Assembly (NCBI GenBank): GCA_002474345.1
Contig: DKQD01000035.1
Span: forward strand, 1-6,719
Length of the DNA: 6,719 nt
Reading direction: 5' to 3'
Source: Bacteriovoracaceae bacterium UBA7317
Lineage (GTDB): Bacteria > Bdellovibrionota > Bacteriovoracia > Bacteriovoracales > Bacteriovoracaceae
Below the pieces are notes generated by a model. It did not search any database. It was not told the origin of the DNA and was given only the letters and a program-made list of their open reading frames with translations. This document shows positions 1-6,719 of the stretch, piece after piece. Position numbers and translations under genes: made by a program. How positions within the stretch are numbered: the stretch's first letter is position 1; every line of letters begins with the position of its first letter.

Positions 1-1317
1 GGTCTGGGCAAAACGCCTGAAGTTTATAGGAGTGACACTTCGGATCCAAGTTGTTGAATGCTCTTCGCTAGAACCACCCAGGTTAACTTTTTCTTGATCG
101 GACAATTGACCCATTTCAGCTAATGACTCAGAAATTAACCATAGGGTGTTTTTTACCGACTCTTCGATCGTGAGACTACAATTGGAAGATAGATCTTCAG
201 TTAAAGCAACAAGAAAATGCCCAATTATTTGGCCTGCATAGTGGATATCCTCAATGCAATCACTTGGATGATTTGGATCATAACAGAGGTAGTTTGGGTA
301 AGAGAGTCTCGAATCATCAGATGAGTCTATTCCAGGAGCATGCATCCTATCCGTTTCTTTCAATGGTCTTGAAGCATTTAAAAATAGACCAAGTGCCCAC
401 TCAAAGACATGAGGTCTTTCGTTCATGAAATAACTGAAGAAGTCCGCAAGCCCCTCACCAATTGCCCCTGCTTCATCATAAAATAAATCTCCAAGGTCTA
501 TTCCAGTTGTATTATTGTTTAAATTCAAAAGTATCTGGTTAAATACATGTCCCATCTCATGATAGATGATTGTGGGGTCTTCTGAAAAATAAAAGTTTCT
601 ATACTGAGAGCTATGTCCTAAACATAGAGTCATTGTTGTAGGACTAAAAAATGCATTGTCCTTAAAGGAGCAGGTAGCATAAGTGGTTAAAGTATCATTG
701 GTGCTATCTGTTCCGTCTAAGGTGTGCCTCCAATATCTATATTTATTATCTGTAAAAAGGTCTGATGAGATATCACTTATGATATCAGACGTACTTTGTG
801 CAAAAGCTATTTTTTCTTTAAGAGTGTCATGAAACTTTGTGATAATCTTCTTCTTGTGGCCAAATGTATGAACTTCCAAAAACTCTTTTGATCTGGGATT
901 AAATGCCCATTTCCCATTACTTGATCCTATTGCATCTTTATTTTTATCTTTTAAAACTTTATAGCAGCTAGTAACTGAATCACAGCTTTCCTCAAGCGTT
1001 TCGTTGTATGTTATGAAGTCTGCTCCAGGTTTTAGGAATTGTCCAAGGTTAACATTTGGATTTAATTGCCTTTTTCCTGAAAGAATATAGGGGTTATCCT
1101 TAAGAATCCTGCCGTGTCCTACTGGAACCGTTGAAGGCAAATTTTTGAAAACAGGGGAATTAGTTAATTCCTCAGACGGGTTTTCTAGTAAACAGGAAGA
1201 GGTAATTATTAGGATTAAAATAAAAGAAACAATATTTAACAAAAAGGAATTAAAATAAACCATTTTATCTTTTATTTTACTTATTCTTGAATACAGAAAA
1301 CAAAAAATACGTTTCAT
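1..1317 (-). CDS. Probable lipoprotein zinc metallopeptidase, M4/M36-like gluzincin (3' end outside window)
   Basis: I read 439 codons without a stop; the C-terminus lies beyond base 1. The N-terminus has a basic stretch (residues 2-18), a hydrophobic segment (about 25-38) and a lipobox-like TSSC with Cys42, so the protein is probably lipid-anchored outside the inner membrane; Thr at -3 is not the usual Leu. The catalytic core is HEMGH at residues 253-257 (bases 547-561): two zinc-binding His plus the general-base Glu254. GAIGEGLAD at 284-292 fits the G-A-x-x-E-x-x-[AS]-D pattern of gluzincins, making Glu288 the third zinc ligand. SRPL (316-319) and EDIHYAG (356-362) resemble the RSM and active-site His regions of thermolysin/fungalysin relatives; His359 could be the transition-state His. 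This is family inference from motifs only. The start at 1317 is 2 nt after the upstream stop and has AAGG 5 nt before it. An internal ATG at 1263 would remove the positive n-region and has a weaker ribosome site. Substrate unknown. Confidence 0.87.
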   Translation of the reverse strand, partial: MKRIFCFLYSRISKIKDKMVYFNSFLLNIVSFILILIITSSCLLENPSEELTNSPVFKNLPSTVPVGHGRILKDNPYILSGKRQLNPNVNLGQFLKPGADFITYNETLEESCDSVTSCYKVLKDKNKDAIGSSNGKWAFNPRSKEFLEVHTFGHKKKIITKFHDTLKEKIAFAQSTSDIISDISSDLFTDNKYRYWRHTLDGTDSTNDTLTTYATCSFKDNAFFSPTTMTLCLGHSSQYRNFYFSEDPTIIYHEMGHVFNQILLNLNNNTTGIDLGDLFYDEAGAIGEGLADFFSYFMNERPHVFEWALGLFLNASRPLKETDRMHAPGIDSSDDSRLSYPNYLCYDPNHPSDCIEDIHYAGQIIGHFLVALTEDLSSNCSLTIEESVKNTLWLISESLAEMGQLSDQEKVNLGGSSEEHSTTWIRSVTPINFRRFAQT

Positions 1318-1319
1318 GC

Positions 1320-4300
1320 TTACCTTATATTGGTATCCGAATCGTTAACAGTTTCATTAATATTTTCTTCTCTTATATCACTTAAGTCTTTTTCTTTTCT
1401 TGTACTTTCATTTTGAGTAACGCAGGGATTATCCACTTCTTCTCCTAAATTAAGCCACTGTCTGCTAAATTCTGATCCTTTTGAATGTTCAACAGAGAGC
1501 TCTAGATCACCTATTAGACTATTTAAAGTTCTATATTGGCCTAGGTTTTTTTGAGCGTTACCATATTCCTCTTCAACACAAGTACTCCCGGAGGACTTTT
1601 TATCTTCACATACGCTTCGAGCTTTTCTTTTTAAATAATCATCAAGATGAATACAAATATTGTTATTTTCTTTTTCGGGTGAGTTGCTTTTTTCTTCTCC
1701 AAAATTAATCGGTTTCGTTTCAAAAATGCTTTTGCTTATATCTAAAATATTACTGATTCTGTTAGTTAATTCTGTTTCAGTTAAAGCTTCATTATTTTCA
1801 TCACTAGAGCTAGATAAACCAAGGGAAGACTTTATATATTCTTTCTGCTGGGTTGTTAACTTAGGGTTATTTTCTGTCAGAGCATTAAATGTCTTGTGTC
1901 CAAGACTCTTTTTTACTTTATTCCAGTCATTGCCTTTAGCACTGCATAGCTTTACAAGATCAGGAGTATCATCTTCCTTTTTTTCAGTATCTTTTTCCGA
2001 TTCATTTTGGTTTAGGTGGCAGAGGCTATCAAAGCTAGAAATATCCTTTAGAACTGTGATGTCATCATTTAGGAAAAAAGAAATTTCAGTGGCTTCTTTA
2101 TAGAGAGAAGATGCCGAAAAATCACCTTCACATCCACCTAAAGGGTTAATTCTTAATCTATCAAATTTTCTACAAACCTTTGACACCTTATCAATTCTTT
2201 CCTTCAACTCTTTGTCTTTTTCAGCTTGTTTTTCACTTAATTTACTTTGAATTTCTTTTTGACCCTTTTGAAAGTTTGAGATCGCTTCCATGCATTGATT
2301 TTTAACGTTATCCCAAGATTCTCTCGCCCTCATTAAATTTTCCTGGAAATTCTTTATGTAATTTTCTGCTAAGCTGTCGGCTTGTTTGGCTTGCTTTACT
2401 ATGGCCAACTTTAACATAGTCAGTTTACGGGGGAGGTCCTTCTCGAGAAAGTCTAGATTTCCACCGCCTCTTAAAAGGACGTTATATTTTGATGCTTTAA
2501 GCTCAGGTAATGTTAGGCTTAAGCCCTCTGGAAGAGGAAAATCTGTCGTAGGAAAATATTTTTTCAAAGGATCAACGATGCTTTTTTTAAGAAATGCACC
2601 GACTTCATTTAAAAATAGCTGTTGTTTGGTAGTAGCATTTTTTATTGCATTATTGTAACTATCTGCTGTTTTCACTAGGTCTTTATTTGTATTTACAATC
2701 ATATTTTTTGTTTCTAGATAGCAAGTTTGAGTTTTCAATGCACAACTTGTTGCATGTTTAAGGCAAAAAGAAGCACCTCCAGGATACATTTTTTCTCCAC
2801 ATTGACTTTGGTCTAGTTCTATTCCTGAGCATTCAAGAACTCTATCGTTAATTTCATTAGCTACATCGGTTACAAAATTGGATTCAAGTTCTTTGAGTTC
2901 GTTTAAATATTTTTCAGCTTTTTCCAAACGATACTTACGTGAATTAAGCCTCTTATTTTGTGAGGATAAGCTTTGGTCACTCTTAAAGAAATTTTTACAA
3001 TTATCTACTGATTTTTTAAATAGATTGTAAGGCGAATCAGACGCTCTCCGACCTTCAGCATTTTTATATATTACTTGAATAACCGTACCAAAAGTTTTTT
3101 CAAGGGCCTTAACTCTTGCTAATTTATCCTGAATGAATGCGTCTGATGTAAGAATTCTGTTTAATGCAGTTTTATATTGAGAAACTGTTGTACCACCACC
3201 TTCAATATTTATCTGCTTGATCCCACTCATTATTGAATCAAGCCCTATTCCTTTACCACCCTTACTTGGAGCATCAAAAACACAATCTTGAACAAACTTC
3301 TTTCTTTCAAAAACGATTGTATCGTTTATCTTTTTTCCGATTTCTCTATTAAAATCTTTATCAAAGGGAGGTGGTGAAAAATCCTTTCCAAGTAAATCTG
3401 GTTTTCTTAACTCCTTTTCTATTCTTGCTCTTTTTACTTTCATATTTCTAATCTTTGAAAAAATAGCGTCAGTCGCTGGACGGAAAAGGGTAAGACCTCC
3501 TTTTGCCATATCGCTCATATTAAAACTAGACGTCCAATCATCAATTCCATTTGTGTTTACTTCACTAAAAATTCTAGATTTTATTTTATCGACATCCATT
3601 TCATATTTTCTTTTATTCTTTAAGTAATCTGCAGATGATCTAACTAAGCTTTTACCTGATTTTTGAGACTGAGAGTCCATTTCTTGTTTAATATTTAATA
3701 AACCGGCTTTTGAACCAATCATGTTTTGGTCATTAATGAGACCATCGCAAGCGGGAACTATGTTCCTAAGATCGCGGTTATCTGCTTCGACACTATTAGC
3801 ACTATTTCCACCTCTTAAGATATCATTCAGAGAATCCATTTTTCTTTTTGCTAAAGACATTTCTTCTTTAAAAGCATTTACCATTTGTTTCATTCTATCT
3901 TCATAGCCTGTTAGGCCATTTAACTGATCCTTAATAAAGGATTTTTGAGCTTCTCGACTTTTTTTAAGGCAACCAAGTCCAGTTTGCTCATTATCTTCGG
4001 ATAAGTTCTGAGCGTATGCAGTTTGATGTTGGTAGGAAGCATTGATAATCATTTGGGCCATAGCTAGGCCCTGTGAATCATTGACCATACATGAAGGGGG
4101 TGTCGCTGTTTGAAGTGGTCTCATACAATTTGGGAAAATTTGATTTGGTACTGGCTGTACTTTAGGCGTCAGATAAGATTGGAGAGAAGCCTGTTGCATT
4201 TTTAATTGCATTAGTTTGTATTGTTCATCCTGTTGCTTGCTAACTGCCTCTAGTGTTTTGACAACAACTCCAGCATTTTTGGTAAAGGCGTCCAATGCTT

Positions 4301-4412
4301 CTTGAGACTTAAGGTGAGTTGGAAAAAGCGAAGAAAATAAAAATGCGAAAAAGATAACTCTTTTCACATTCTCAATTTTAGAGACGACTGTTTTCAATCG
4401 TGTGTGGCGCAA
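1320..4412 (-). CDS. Large Cys-rich exported coiled-coil protein of unknown function
   Basis: I do not recognise this family. The reading frame extends back to a TTG at 4451, but the TTG at 4412 is preferred because GGAGGAAG (4422-4415) sits just before it; this gives 1030 residues. In that numbering, a basic N-terminus precedes a hydrophobic stretch (19-30) and a likely signal-peptidase site near residues 34-39, so the protein is probably periplasmic, outer-membrane associated or secreted; no other membrane segment is evident. A GTG at 4367, directly before KRVIFF, is an alternative giving a shorter classical signal peptide. The mature part is rich in Lys, Glu, Asn and Gln, with long amphipathic helical or coiled-coil stretches, most clearly at about 677-752. 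It has 20 cysteines, five clustered at 528, 538, 550, 557 and 564; an even number in an exported protein suggests disulfides. A Pro-rich patch (84-95) follows the first helix, and acidic low-complexity segments lie near 802-817 and at the C-terminus. No catalytic motif was found. It is the first gene of a two-gene unit with the metallopeptidase, so it could be that enzyme's substrate, scaffold or partner (inference). Confidence 0.85.
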   Translation of the reverse strand: MRHTRLKTVVSKIENVKRVIFFAFLFSSLFPTHLKSQEALDAFTKNAGVVVKTLEAVSKQQDEQYKLMQLKMQQASLQSYLTPKVQPVPNQIFPNCMRPLQTATPPSCMVNDSQGLAMAQMIINASYQHQTAYAQNLSEDNEQTGLGCLKKSREAQKSFIKDQLNGLTGYEDRMKQMVNAFKEEMSLAKRKMDSLNDILRGGNSANSVEADNRDLRNIVPACDGLINDQNMIGSKAGLLNIKQEMDSQSQKSGKSLVRSSADYLKNKRKYEMDVDKIKSRIFSEVNTNGIDDWTSSFNMSDMAKGGLTLFRPATDAIFSKIRNMKVKRARIEKELRKPDLLGKDFSPPPFDKDFNREIGKKINDTIVFERKKFVQDCVFDAPSKGGKGIGLDSIMSGIKQINIEGGGTTVSQYKTALNRILTSDAFIQDKLARVKALEKTFGTVIQVIYKNAEGRRASDSPYNLFKKSVDNCKNFFKSDQSLSSQNKRLNSRKYRLEKAEKYLNELKELESNFVTDVANEINDRVLECSGIELDQSQCGEKMYPGGASFCLKHATSCALKTQTCYLETKNMIVNTNKDLVKTADSYNNAIKNATTKQQLFLNEVGAFLKKSIVDPLKKYFPTTDFPLPEGLSLTLPELKASKYNVLLRGGGNLDFLEKDLPRKLTMLKLAIVKQAKQADSLAENYIKNFQENLMRARESWDNVKNQCMEAISNFQKGQKEIQSKLSEKQAEKDKELKERIDKVSKVCRKFDRLRINPLGGCEGDFSASSLYKEATEISFFLNDDITVLKDISSFDSLCHLNQNESEKDTEKKEDDTPDLVKLCSAKGNDWNKVKKSLGHKTFNALTENNPKLTTQQKEYIKSSLGLSSSSDENNEALTETELTNRISNILDISKSIFETKPINFGEEKSNSPEKENNNICIHLDDYLKRKARSVCEDKKSSGSTCVEEEYGNAQKNLGQYRTLNSLIGDLELSVEHSKGSEFSRQWLNLGEEVDNPCVTQNESTRKEKDLSDIREENINETVNDSDTNIR
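1323..1326 (-). promoter_or_regulatory. Ribosome binding site of the metallopeptidase gene, inside the upstream gene's end
   Basis: On the minus strand, AAGG lies 5 nt before the ATG at 1317 and within the last codons of the upstream gene, whose TAA is at 1322-1320. This arrangement favours translational coupling and decides the start at 1317 over the internal ATG at 1263. Confidence 0.55.
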
Positions 4413-4414
4413 AA

Positions 4415-4422
4415 CTTCCTCC
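4415..4422 (-). promoter_or_regulatory. Strong Shine-Dalgarno selecting a TTG start
   Basis: The minus strand reads GGAGGAAG here, followed by TTT and then the TTG codon at 4412-4410. The GGAGG core is 5 nt from that TTG. It is the best ribosome site anywhere near the N-terminus of the large exported protein; the TTG at 4451 and GTG at 4367 have much weaker upstream matches. Confidence 0.65.
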
Positions 4423-4430
4423 ACAAATTT

Positions 4431-4475
4431 TAACTTACTCCATTGAATCAAATATCTAGCTTTTTCGGTAAGTTA
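4431..4475. repeat. 8-bp perfect inverted repeat in the leader of the large exported protein gene
   Basis: TAACTTAC (4431-4438) and GTAAGTTA (4468-4475) are exact reverse complements separated by 29 bp. In the leftward transcript they would form an AU-rich stem whose base ends 8 nt before the Shine-Dalgarno. It could be a weak RNA hairpin affecting translation, a spaced operator half-site pair, or chance in AT-rich DNA. Confidence 0.35.
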
Positions 4476-4517
4476 GAGCATAAAGTGAGGGCGATTAACT
4501 CCTTTTTTCGTACCTCC

Positions 4518-4546
4518 ATTTTAATACCTGTCTAAACTAGTCACAA
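4518..4546 (-). promoter_or_regulatory. Candidate sigma70-type promoter for the leftward exported protein/peptidase pair
   Basis: On the minus strand, TTGTGA (4546-4541) is a -35 candidate with 4 of 6 consensus bases, followed by a 17-nt spacer and TAAAAT (4523-4518), a -10 with 5 of 6. Transcription would begin near 4511 and give a leader of about 100 nt before the TTG at 4412. It is the best match I found in this intergenic stretch on this strand; AT-rich DNA makes false matches common. Confidence 0.45.
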
Positions 4547-4583
4547 TTTTTCAAGATCATAAATAAATTCTCTTCCAAAAAGG

Positions 4584-4611
4584 TTGGCAATTTCAAGGAC
4601 TTAAGTAGAAT
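4584..4611 (+). promoter_or_regulatory. Candidate sigma70-type promoter for the RDD-uppP pair
   Basis: TTGGCA (4584-4589, 5 of 6 consensus bases), a 16-nt spacer and TAGAAT (4606-4611, 5 of 6) form a good promoter match. Transcription would begin near 4618, leaving a leader of about 94 nt before the ATG at 4712. Its -35 box lies 37 bp from the -35 box of the leftward promoter, so one regulator binding between them could affect both. Confidence 0.5.
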
Positions 4612-4642
4612 AGAGGATGAAAAAACAAATACTTAGGTATAA

Positions 4643-4686
4643 GGCTCCATCACACCCTATTTTTTTTTGGTGAAGTTTGGAAAGCC
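4643..4686 (+). other. Possible RNA hairpin in the leader of the RDD gene
   Basis: GGCTCC (4643-4648) can pair with GG (4679-4680) plus AGCC (4683-4686), with a two-base bulge. Inside it, CACC (4653-4656) can pair with GGTG (4669-4672) across a T-rich loop. ATTTTT (4691-4696) follows shortly after, so the structure could be a weak attenuator or a stabilising leader stem. I cannot match it to a known riboswitch class. Confidence 0.25.
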
Positions 4687-4711
4687 CTAAATTTTTGCCA
4701 CGATAGTTTAA

Positions 4712-6433
4712 ATGACAAATACCCGCCCTCAACAACAAGCTGATAGTGAAACACTCCTTCAGAAGGTAAAGGGTGGAGGACTTCGTTTTCTGGCCGTTAT
4801 TTTTGATTTTTGTTTGGCCTTTATTCTTTTTTCATTCCTATCTAAATGGGAATTTTTAAATGATTTTTACAAGGAAATACATAAGGTCATCATATCTTTA
4901 AACTTATTTAAGAAATATCAATTTCTAAATCACACACTTCCTTTCGTTTGTTTAATTTTTTCATTATTTTTTATTCTTCGTTTCTGGACAACATTAATTT
5001 TTGGGGTCAGCTTCTCACAATTTATTTTAGGTTTGAGGGGAGACGTTTCCCGTTTATGGGACCGGATAGGGGGCTCAATTAGAGTTATCTTCGAATTACT
5101 TTTCTTACCTTTATTTTTATTTGAACTTATCTCTATCTTTAGAATGAGAACACTAAAAGAGTTTTTGACTTATACTCATGTTGTAGACCGAGATCCTAAG
5201 CTACCTATTTTTAGAATAATTATCATAACACCGATCATTTTATTCTTTACGATTGTCTCGCCCTTATATAACAATCCTTCACTTTCACTGAATAAAGAGG
5301 TTAAAGTTTTAGATGCAATAAAAGAGTTGAGAATTAAGAAGAAAAAGATAAAAACACCCAAGAAATATTATGGTTCTAACTCTTATAAATTTTCGTCTTT
5401 TTCATCTTTGGGCAATGGACGTTTTATTATTTTCCCCTCATTTGATATTTTAAAAAAGGGTAAAGTAAGGACTGTTGTTCCTTTTTTTAAAATTTATGAT
5501 AGAGATTCCAAAACGATGGGCAGCTGGAGGATAGAAAGGAAATTAGACCTCTTTGAACTTTTTGACCGTATAAAAGGGATGCAGCCACTCTTTTCTAAAA
5601 ATTACCCTGGGCTTTCAAAATCTCTGGAAAAGGAGAGAAAACATTTTTTAATAAGAAAGTATGAGGACCAATATCAGAATAGTTCCTTAATGGATTCCAC
5701 AACCTTAGATGACATAAAAAAATATGCAAAAACCTCATTTAATCTTCAATTAAAAAACCTCTTTGATCATATGTTAAAGTCAGGACCATTTCTTAGCGGT
5801 TACGTTCTTTTTAAAGAAAAAATGATGGACTTCGTTCCGCCCCATGAGTCATCTAGAGTTGATCAGGTTAAGTTTGGTAACGCTATATTCTTAAGGTTAA
5901 GGCAAAATTTATCGAAAAAAACCTTTTTAGAAGGGGAATGGCGGGAAACTCTCATAAACTTAAGCTCTCCAAACTCTTTTGTTTTTATCTTAAATTGGGG
6001 AGGGAGCTTTTCTCCGAAGAAGAGTCTTAGTGATTTTTATAAAGAATTCTTTACTCCTGCAAGGTGGTACTTTGACTATAAAGAACTTTTTGCTTTTCCA
6101 TTAAAAAAGGAAAATATAAGACCTTTTCACGTTGCAGACTATTATACAAAGAGGCAACTTTCTCTTTCAAAAAGAGAACTTTTACAAAATTATATTTTAA
6201 AATATAACTTTTCCTTGGCCAAAGAAAATTTATTGTCTGGGAAAATGGATCCTGTATTGAAAGAATTATTAGCTAAACATGTTCAGAGAATGATAGACGT
6301 GGGTATATTAAGGAACCAAAGAAAAGAAAACTACTACAGCGCGTCTTTTTTTGATTCTTTAAGGCTGCTAAAAGGTGCAATTGAAACGGATAATAGGGCA
6401 TTTTTTAAGAAAGTCTTTAATTATATGAGGTAA
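4712..6433 (+). CDS. RDD-family inner membrane protein with long C-terminal extension
   Basis: The N-terminal half matches the RDD fold. LRFLAVIFDF (24-33) carries the Arg25 and Asp32 of the first signature; FGVSFSQFILGLRGD (97-111) fits the G-S-L-G-x-x-L-L-G-L pattern; and RTLKEFLTYTHVV (146-158) matches the closing R-x-T-x-x-D-x-x-x-x-T-x-V-V, with Glu150 in the usual Asp place. Hydrophobic segments lie at about 27-43, 76-97, 122-143 and 166-183. The Arg-rich loop 108-124 is probably cytoplasmic, which would put both ends in the cytoplasm. Most RDD proteins are roughly 150-300 residues; here about 385 further residues follow, hydrophilic, basic and aromatic-rich, with no motif I recognise. 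RDD proteins have no single settled role, and transport has been proposed for some. The ATG at 4712 has no clear Shine-Dalgarno, but it is the only plausible start before the first signature. uppP follows after 8 nt, suggesting an operon and an envelope-related job (inference). Confidence 0.88.
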   Translation: MTNTRPQQQADSETLLQKVKGGGLRFLAVIFDFCLAFILFSFLSKWEFLNDFYKEIHKVIISLNLFKKYQFLNHTLPFVCLIFSLFFILRFWTTLIFGVSFSQFILGLRGDVSRLWDRIGGSIRVIFELLFLPLFLFELISIFRMRTLKEFLTYTHVVDRDPKLPIFRIIIITPIILFFTIVSPLYNNPSLSLNKEVKVLDAIKELRIKKKKIKTPKKYYGSNSYKFSSFSSLGNGRFIIFPSFDILKKGKVRTVVPFFKIYDRDSKTMGSWRIERKLDLFELFDRIKGMQPLFSKNYPGLSKSLEKERKHFLIRKYEDQYQNSSLMDSTTLDDIKKYAKTSFNLQLKNLFDHMLKSGPFLSGYVLFKEKMMDFVPPHESSRVDQVKFGNAIFLRLRQNLSKKTFLEGEWRETLINLSSPNSFVFILNWGGSFSPKKSLSDFYKEFFTPARWYFDYKELFAFPLKKENIRPFHVADYYTKRQLSLSKRELLQNYILKYNFSLAKENLLSGKMDPVLKELLAKHVQRMIDVGILRNQRKENYYSASFFDSLRLLKGAIETDNRAFFKKVFNYMR

Positions 6434-6441
6434 ATAAAAAG

Positions 6442-6719
6442 ATGGATATTCTTCAGGCCACTTTTTACGGAGTCATTCAGGGGCTCACAGAGTTTTTACC
6501 CATTAGCAGCAGTGGACATTTGGCTTTATTGCCTCAATTCCTTAAAATTCAAGACCCAGGCGTCGCATTTGATTTGACGATGCATGTAGGGACAGCTTTG
6601 GCCGTCATTCTTTATTTTAGAAAAGAGTTGAAGGTTCTCATTAGAGATACTGTTTGGACTTTTCTTGGTAAAAAGGAAAAACTAACTTCTAGGTCTTTAC
6701 TGCCTCTTTATATGATTGC
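6442..6719 (+). CDS. uppP: Undecaprenyl-diphosphatase UppP/BacA, N-terminal part (runs off window)
   Basis: The first 92 residues are unmistakably BacA-type undecaprenyl-pyrophosphate phosphatase, an integral inner membrane enzyme that converts C55-PP to C55-P so that the lipid carrier can be reused for peptidoglycan and other envelope polymers; overexpression gives bacitracin resistance in other bacteria. The [E/Q]xxxE motif is present as QGLTE (Gln13, Glu17), followed at once by FLPISSSGHL with the conserved Ser cluster and His26. HVGTALAVILYFRKEL (48-63) is the conserved second hydrophobic stretch. The second half, including the catalytic Arg region, lies beyond the window, so completeness cannot be judged (full-length proteins are about 260-280 residues). 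GAGG at 6427-6430, overlapping the end of the RDD gene, is 11 nt from the ATG, a long but usable spacing. No promoter is visible in the 8-nt gap, so it is probably transcribed with the RDD gene. Confidence 0.97.
   Translation, partial: MDILQATFYGVIQGLTEFLPISSSGHLALLPQFLKIQDPGVAFDLTMHVGTALAVILYFRKELKVLIRDTVWTFLGKKEKLTSRSLLPLYMI

Noticed and set aside
1481..3906. Four plus-strand open frames (1481-1708, 1660-2103, 2386-2658, 3721-3906)
   Set aside because: All lie opposite the large minus-strand gene, have low-complexity Phe/Ser/Leu-rich translations typical of antisense to Lys/Glu-rich coding DNA, and match no family.
4413..4451. Upstream extension of the large exported protein to the TTG at 4451
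   Set aside because: No good ribosome site precedes this TTG, while GGAGGAAG directly serves the TTG at 4412; the extra 13 residues also sit before an already long signal-peptide n-region.
4448..4519. 23-codon minus-strand frame upstream of the large exported protein gene
   Set aside because: Its ATG overlaps the candidate -10 box, so it would not be in the transcript from that promoter, and no Shine-Dalgarno precedes it.
4617..4673. 18-codon plus-strand frame in the RDD leader
   Set aside because: Its ATG sits at the predicted transcription start with GAGG directly abutting it, so spacing is wrong for a ribosome site; too short to support as a leader peptide.
5176..5361. Minus-strand open frame of 61 codons
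   Set aside because: It is antisense to the RDD gene, whose own frame has clear domain signatures through this stretch; no ribosome site or known motif.
1..6719. Search for CRISPR arrays, tRNAs, transposon ends, toxin-antitoxin or phage-defence genes
   Set aside because: No regularly spaced repeats, cloverleaf sequence, transposase or defence motif was seen by reading; coding density leaves little room for them.

Overview
The window is low-GC DNA (about one third G+C by eye) holding four genes in two divergent pairs that face away from a control region of about 300 bp at roughly 4413-4711. The signals are those of a Gram-negative-type bacterium: a large secreted coiled-coil protein, a probable lipoprotein peptidase, and a BacA-type undecaprenyl-diphosphatase. 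AT-rich codon use together with large, unfamiliar exported proteins suggests a Bdellovibrionota relative such as the Bacteriovorax/Halobacteriovorax group. That is an impression from style, not proof. There is no tRNA, rRNA, CRISPR array, insertion sequence or phage gene.

Left half, minus strand: a gene for a 1030-residue exported protein (4412 to 1320) is followed after 2 nt by a gene for a probable lipoprotein zinc metallopeptidase of the gluzincin type (start 1317, running off the window at base 1). The large protein has 20 cysteines, long charged helical stretches and no family I recognise. The peptidase carries HEMGH, a downstream GAIGEGLAD motif and a later histidine, as in the M4/M36 (thermolysin/fungalysin) fold. 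The second gene's ribosome binding site lies inside the end of the first, so the two are probably co-transcribed and translationally coupled. The peptidase may process, or be escorted by, the large protein, but the sequence does not show this.

Middle: two back-to-back sigma70-like promoters can be read, TTGTGA-17-TAAAAT leftward and TTGGCA-16-TAGAAT rightward. Each leaves a leader of roughly 95-100 nt. The leftward leader has an 8-bp inverted repeat just before a strong Shine-Dalgarno and a TTG start. The rightward leader contains a possible hairpin.

Right half, plus strand: a 573-residue RDD-family membrane protein (4712-6433) with an unusual C-terminal extension of about 385 residues is followed after 8 nt by the start of uppP/bacA (6442 to the window end), which recycles the undecaprenyl carrier lipid of cell-wall synthesis. 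The tight spacing suggests an operon and possibly an envelope role for the RDD protein.

The two items most worth following are the large Cys-rich exported protein with its coupled peptidase, and the extended RDD protein next to uppP.
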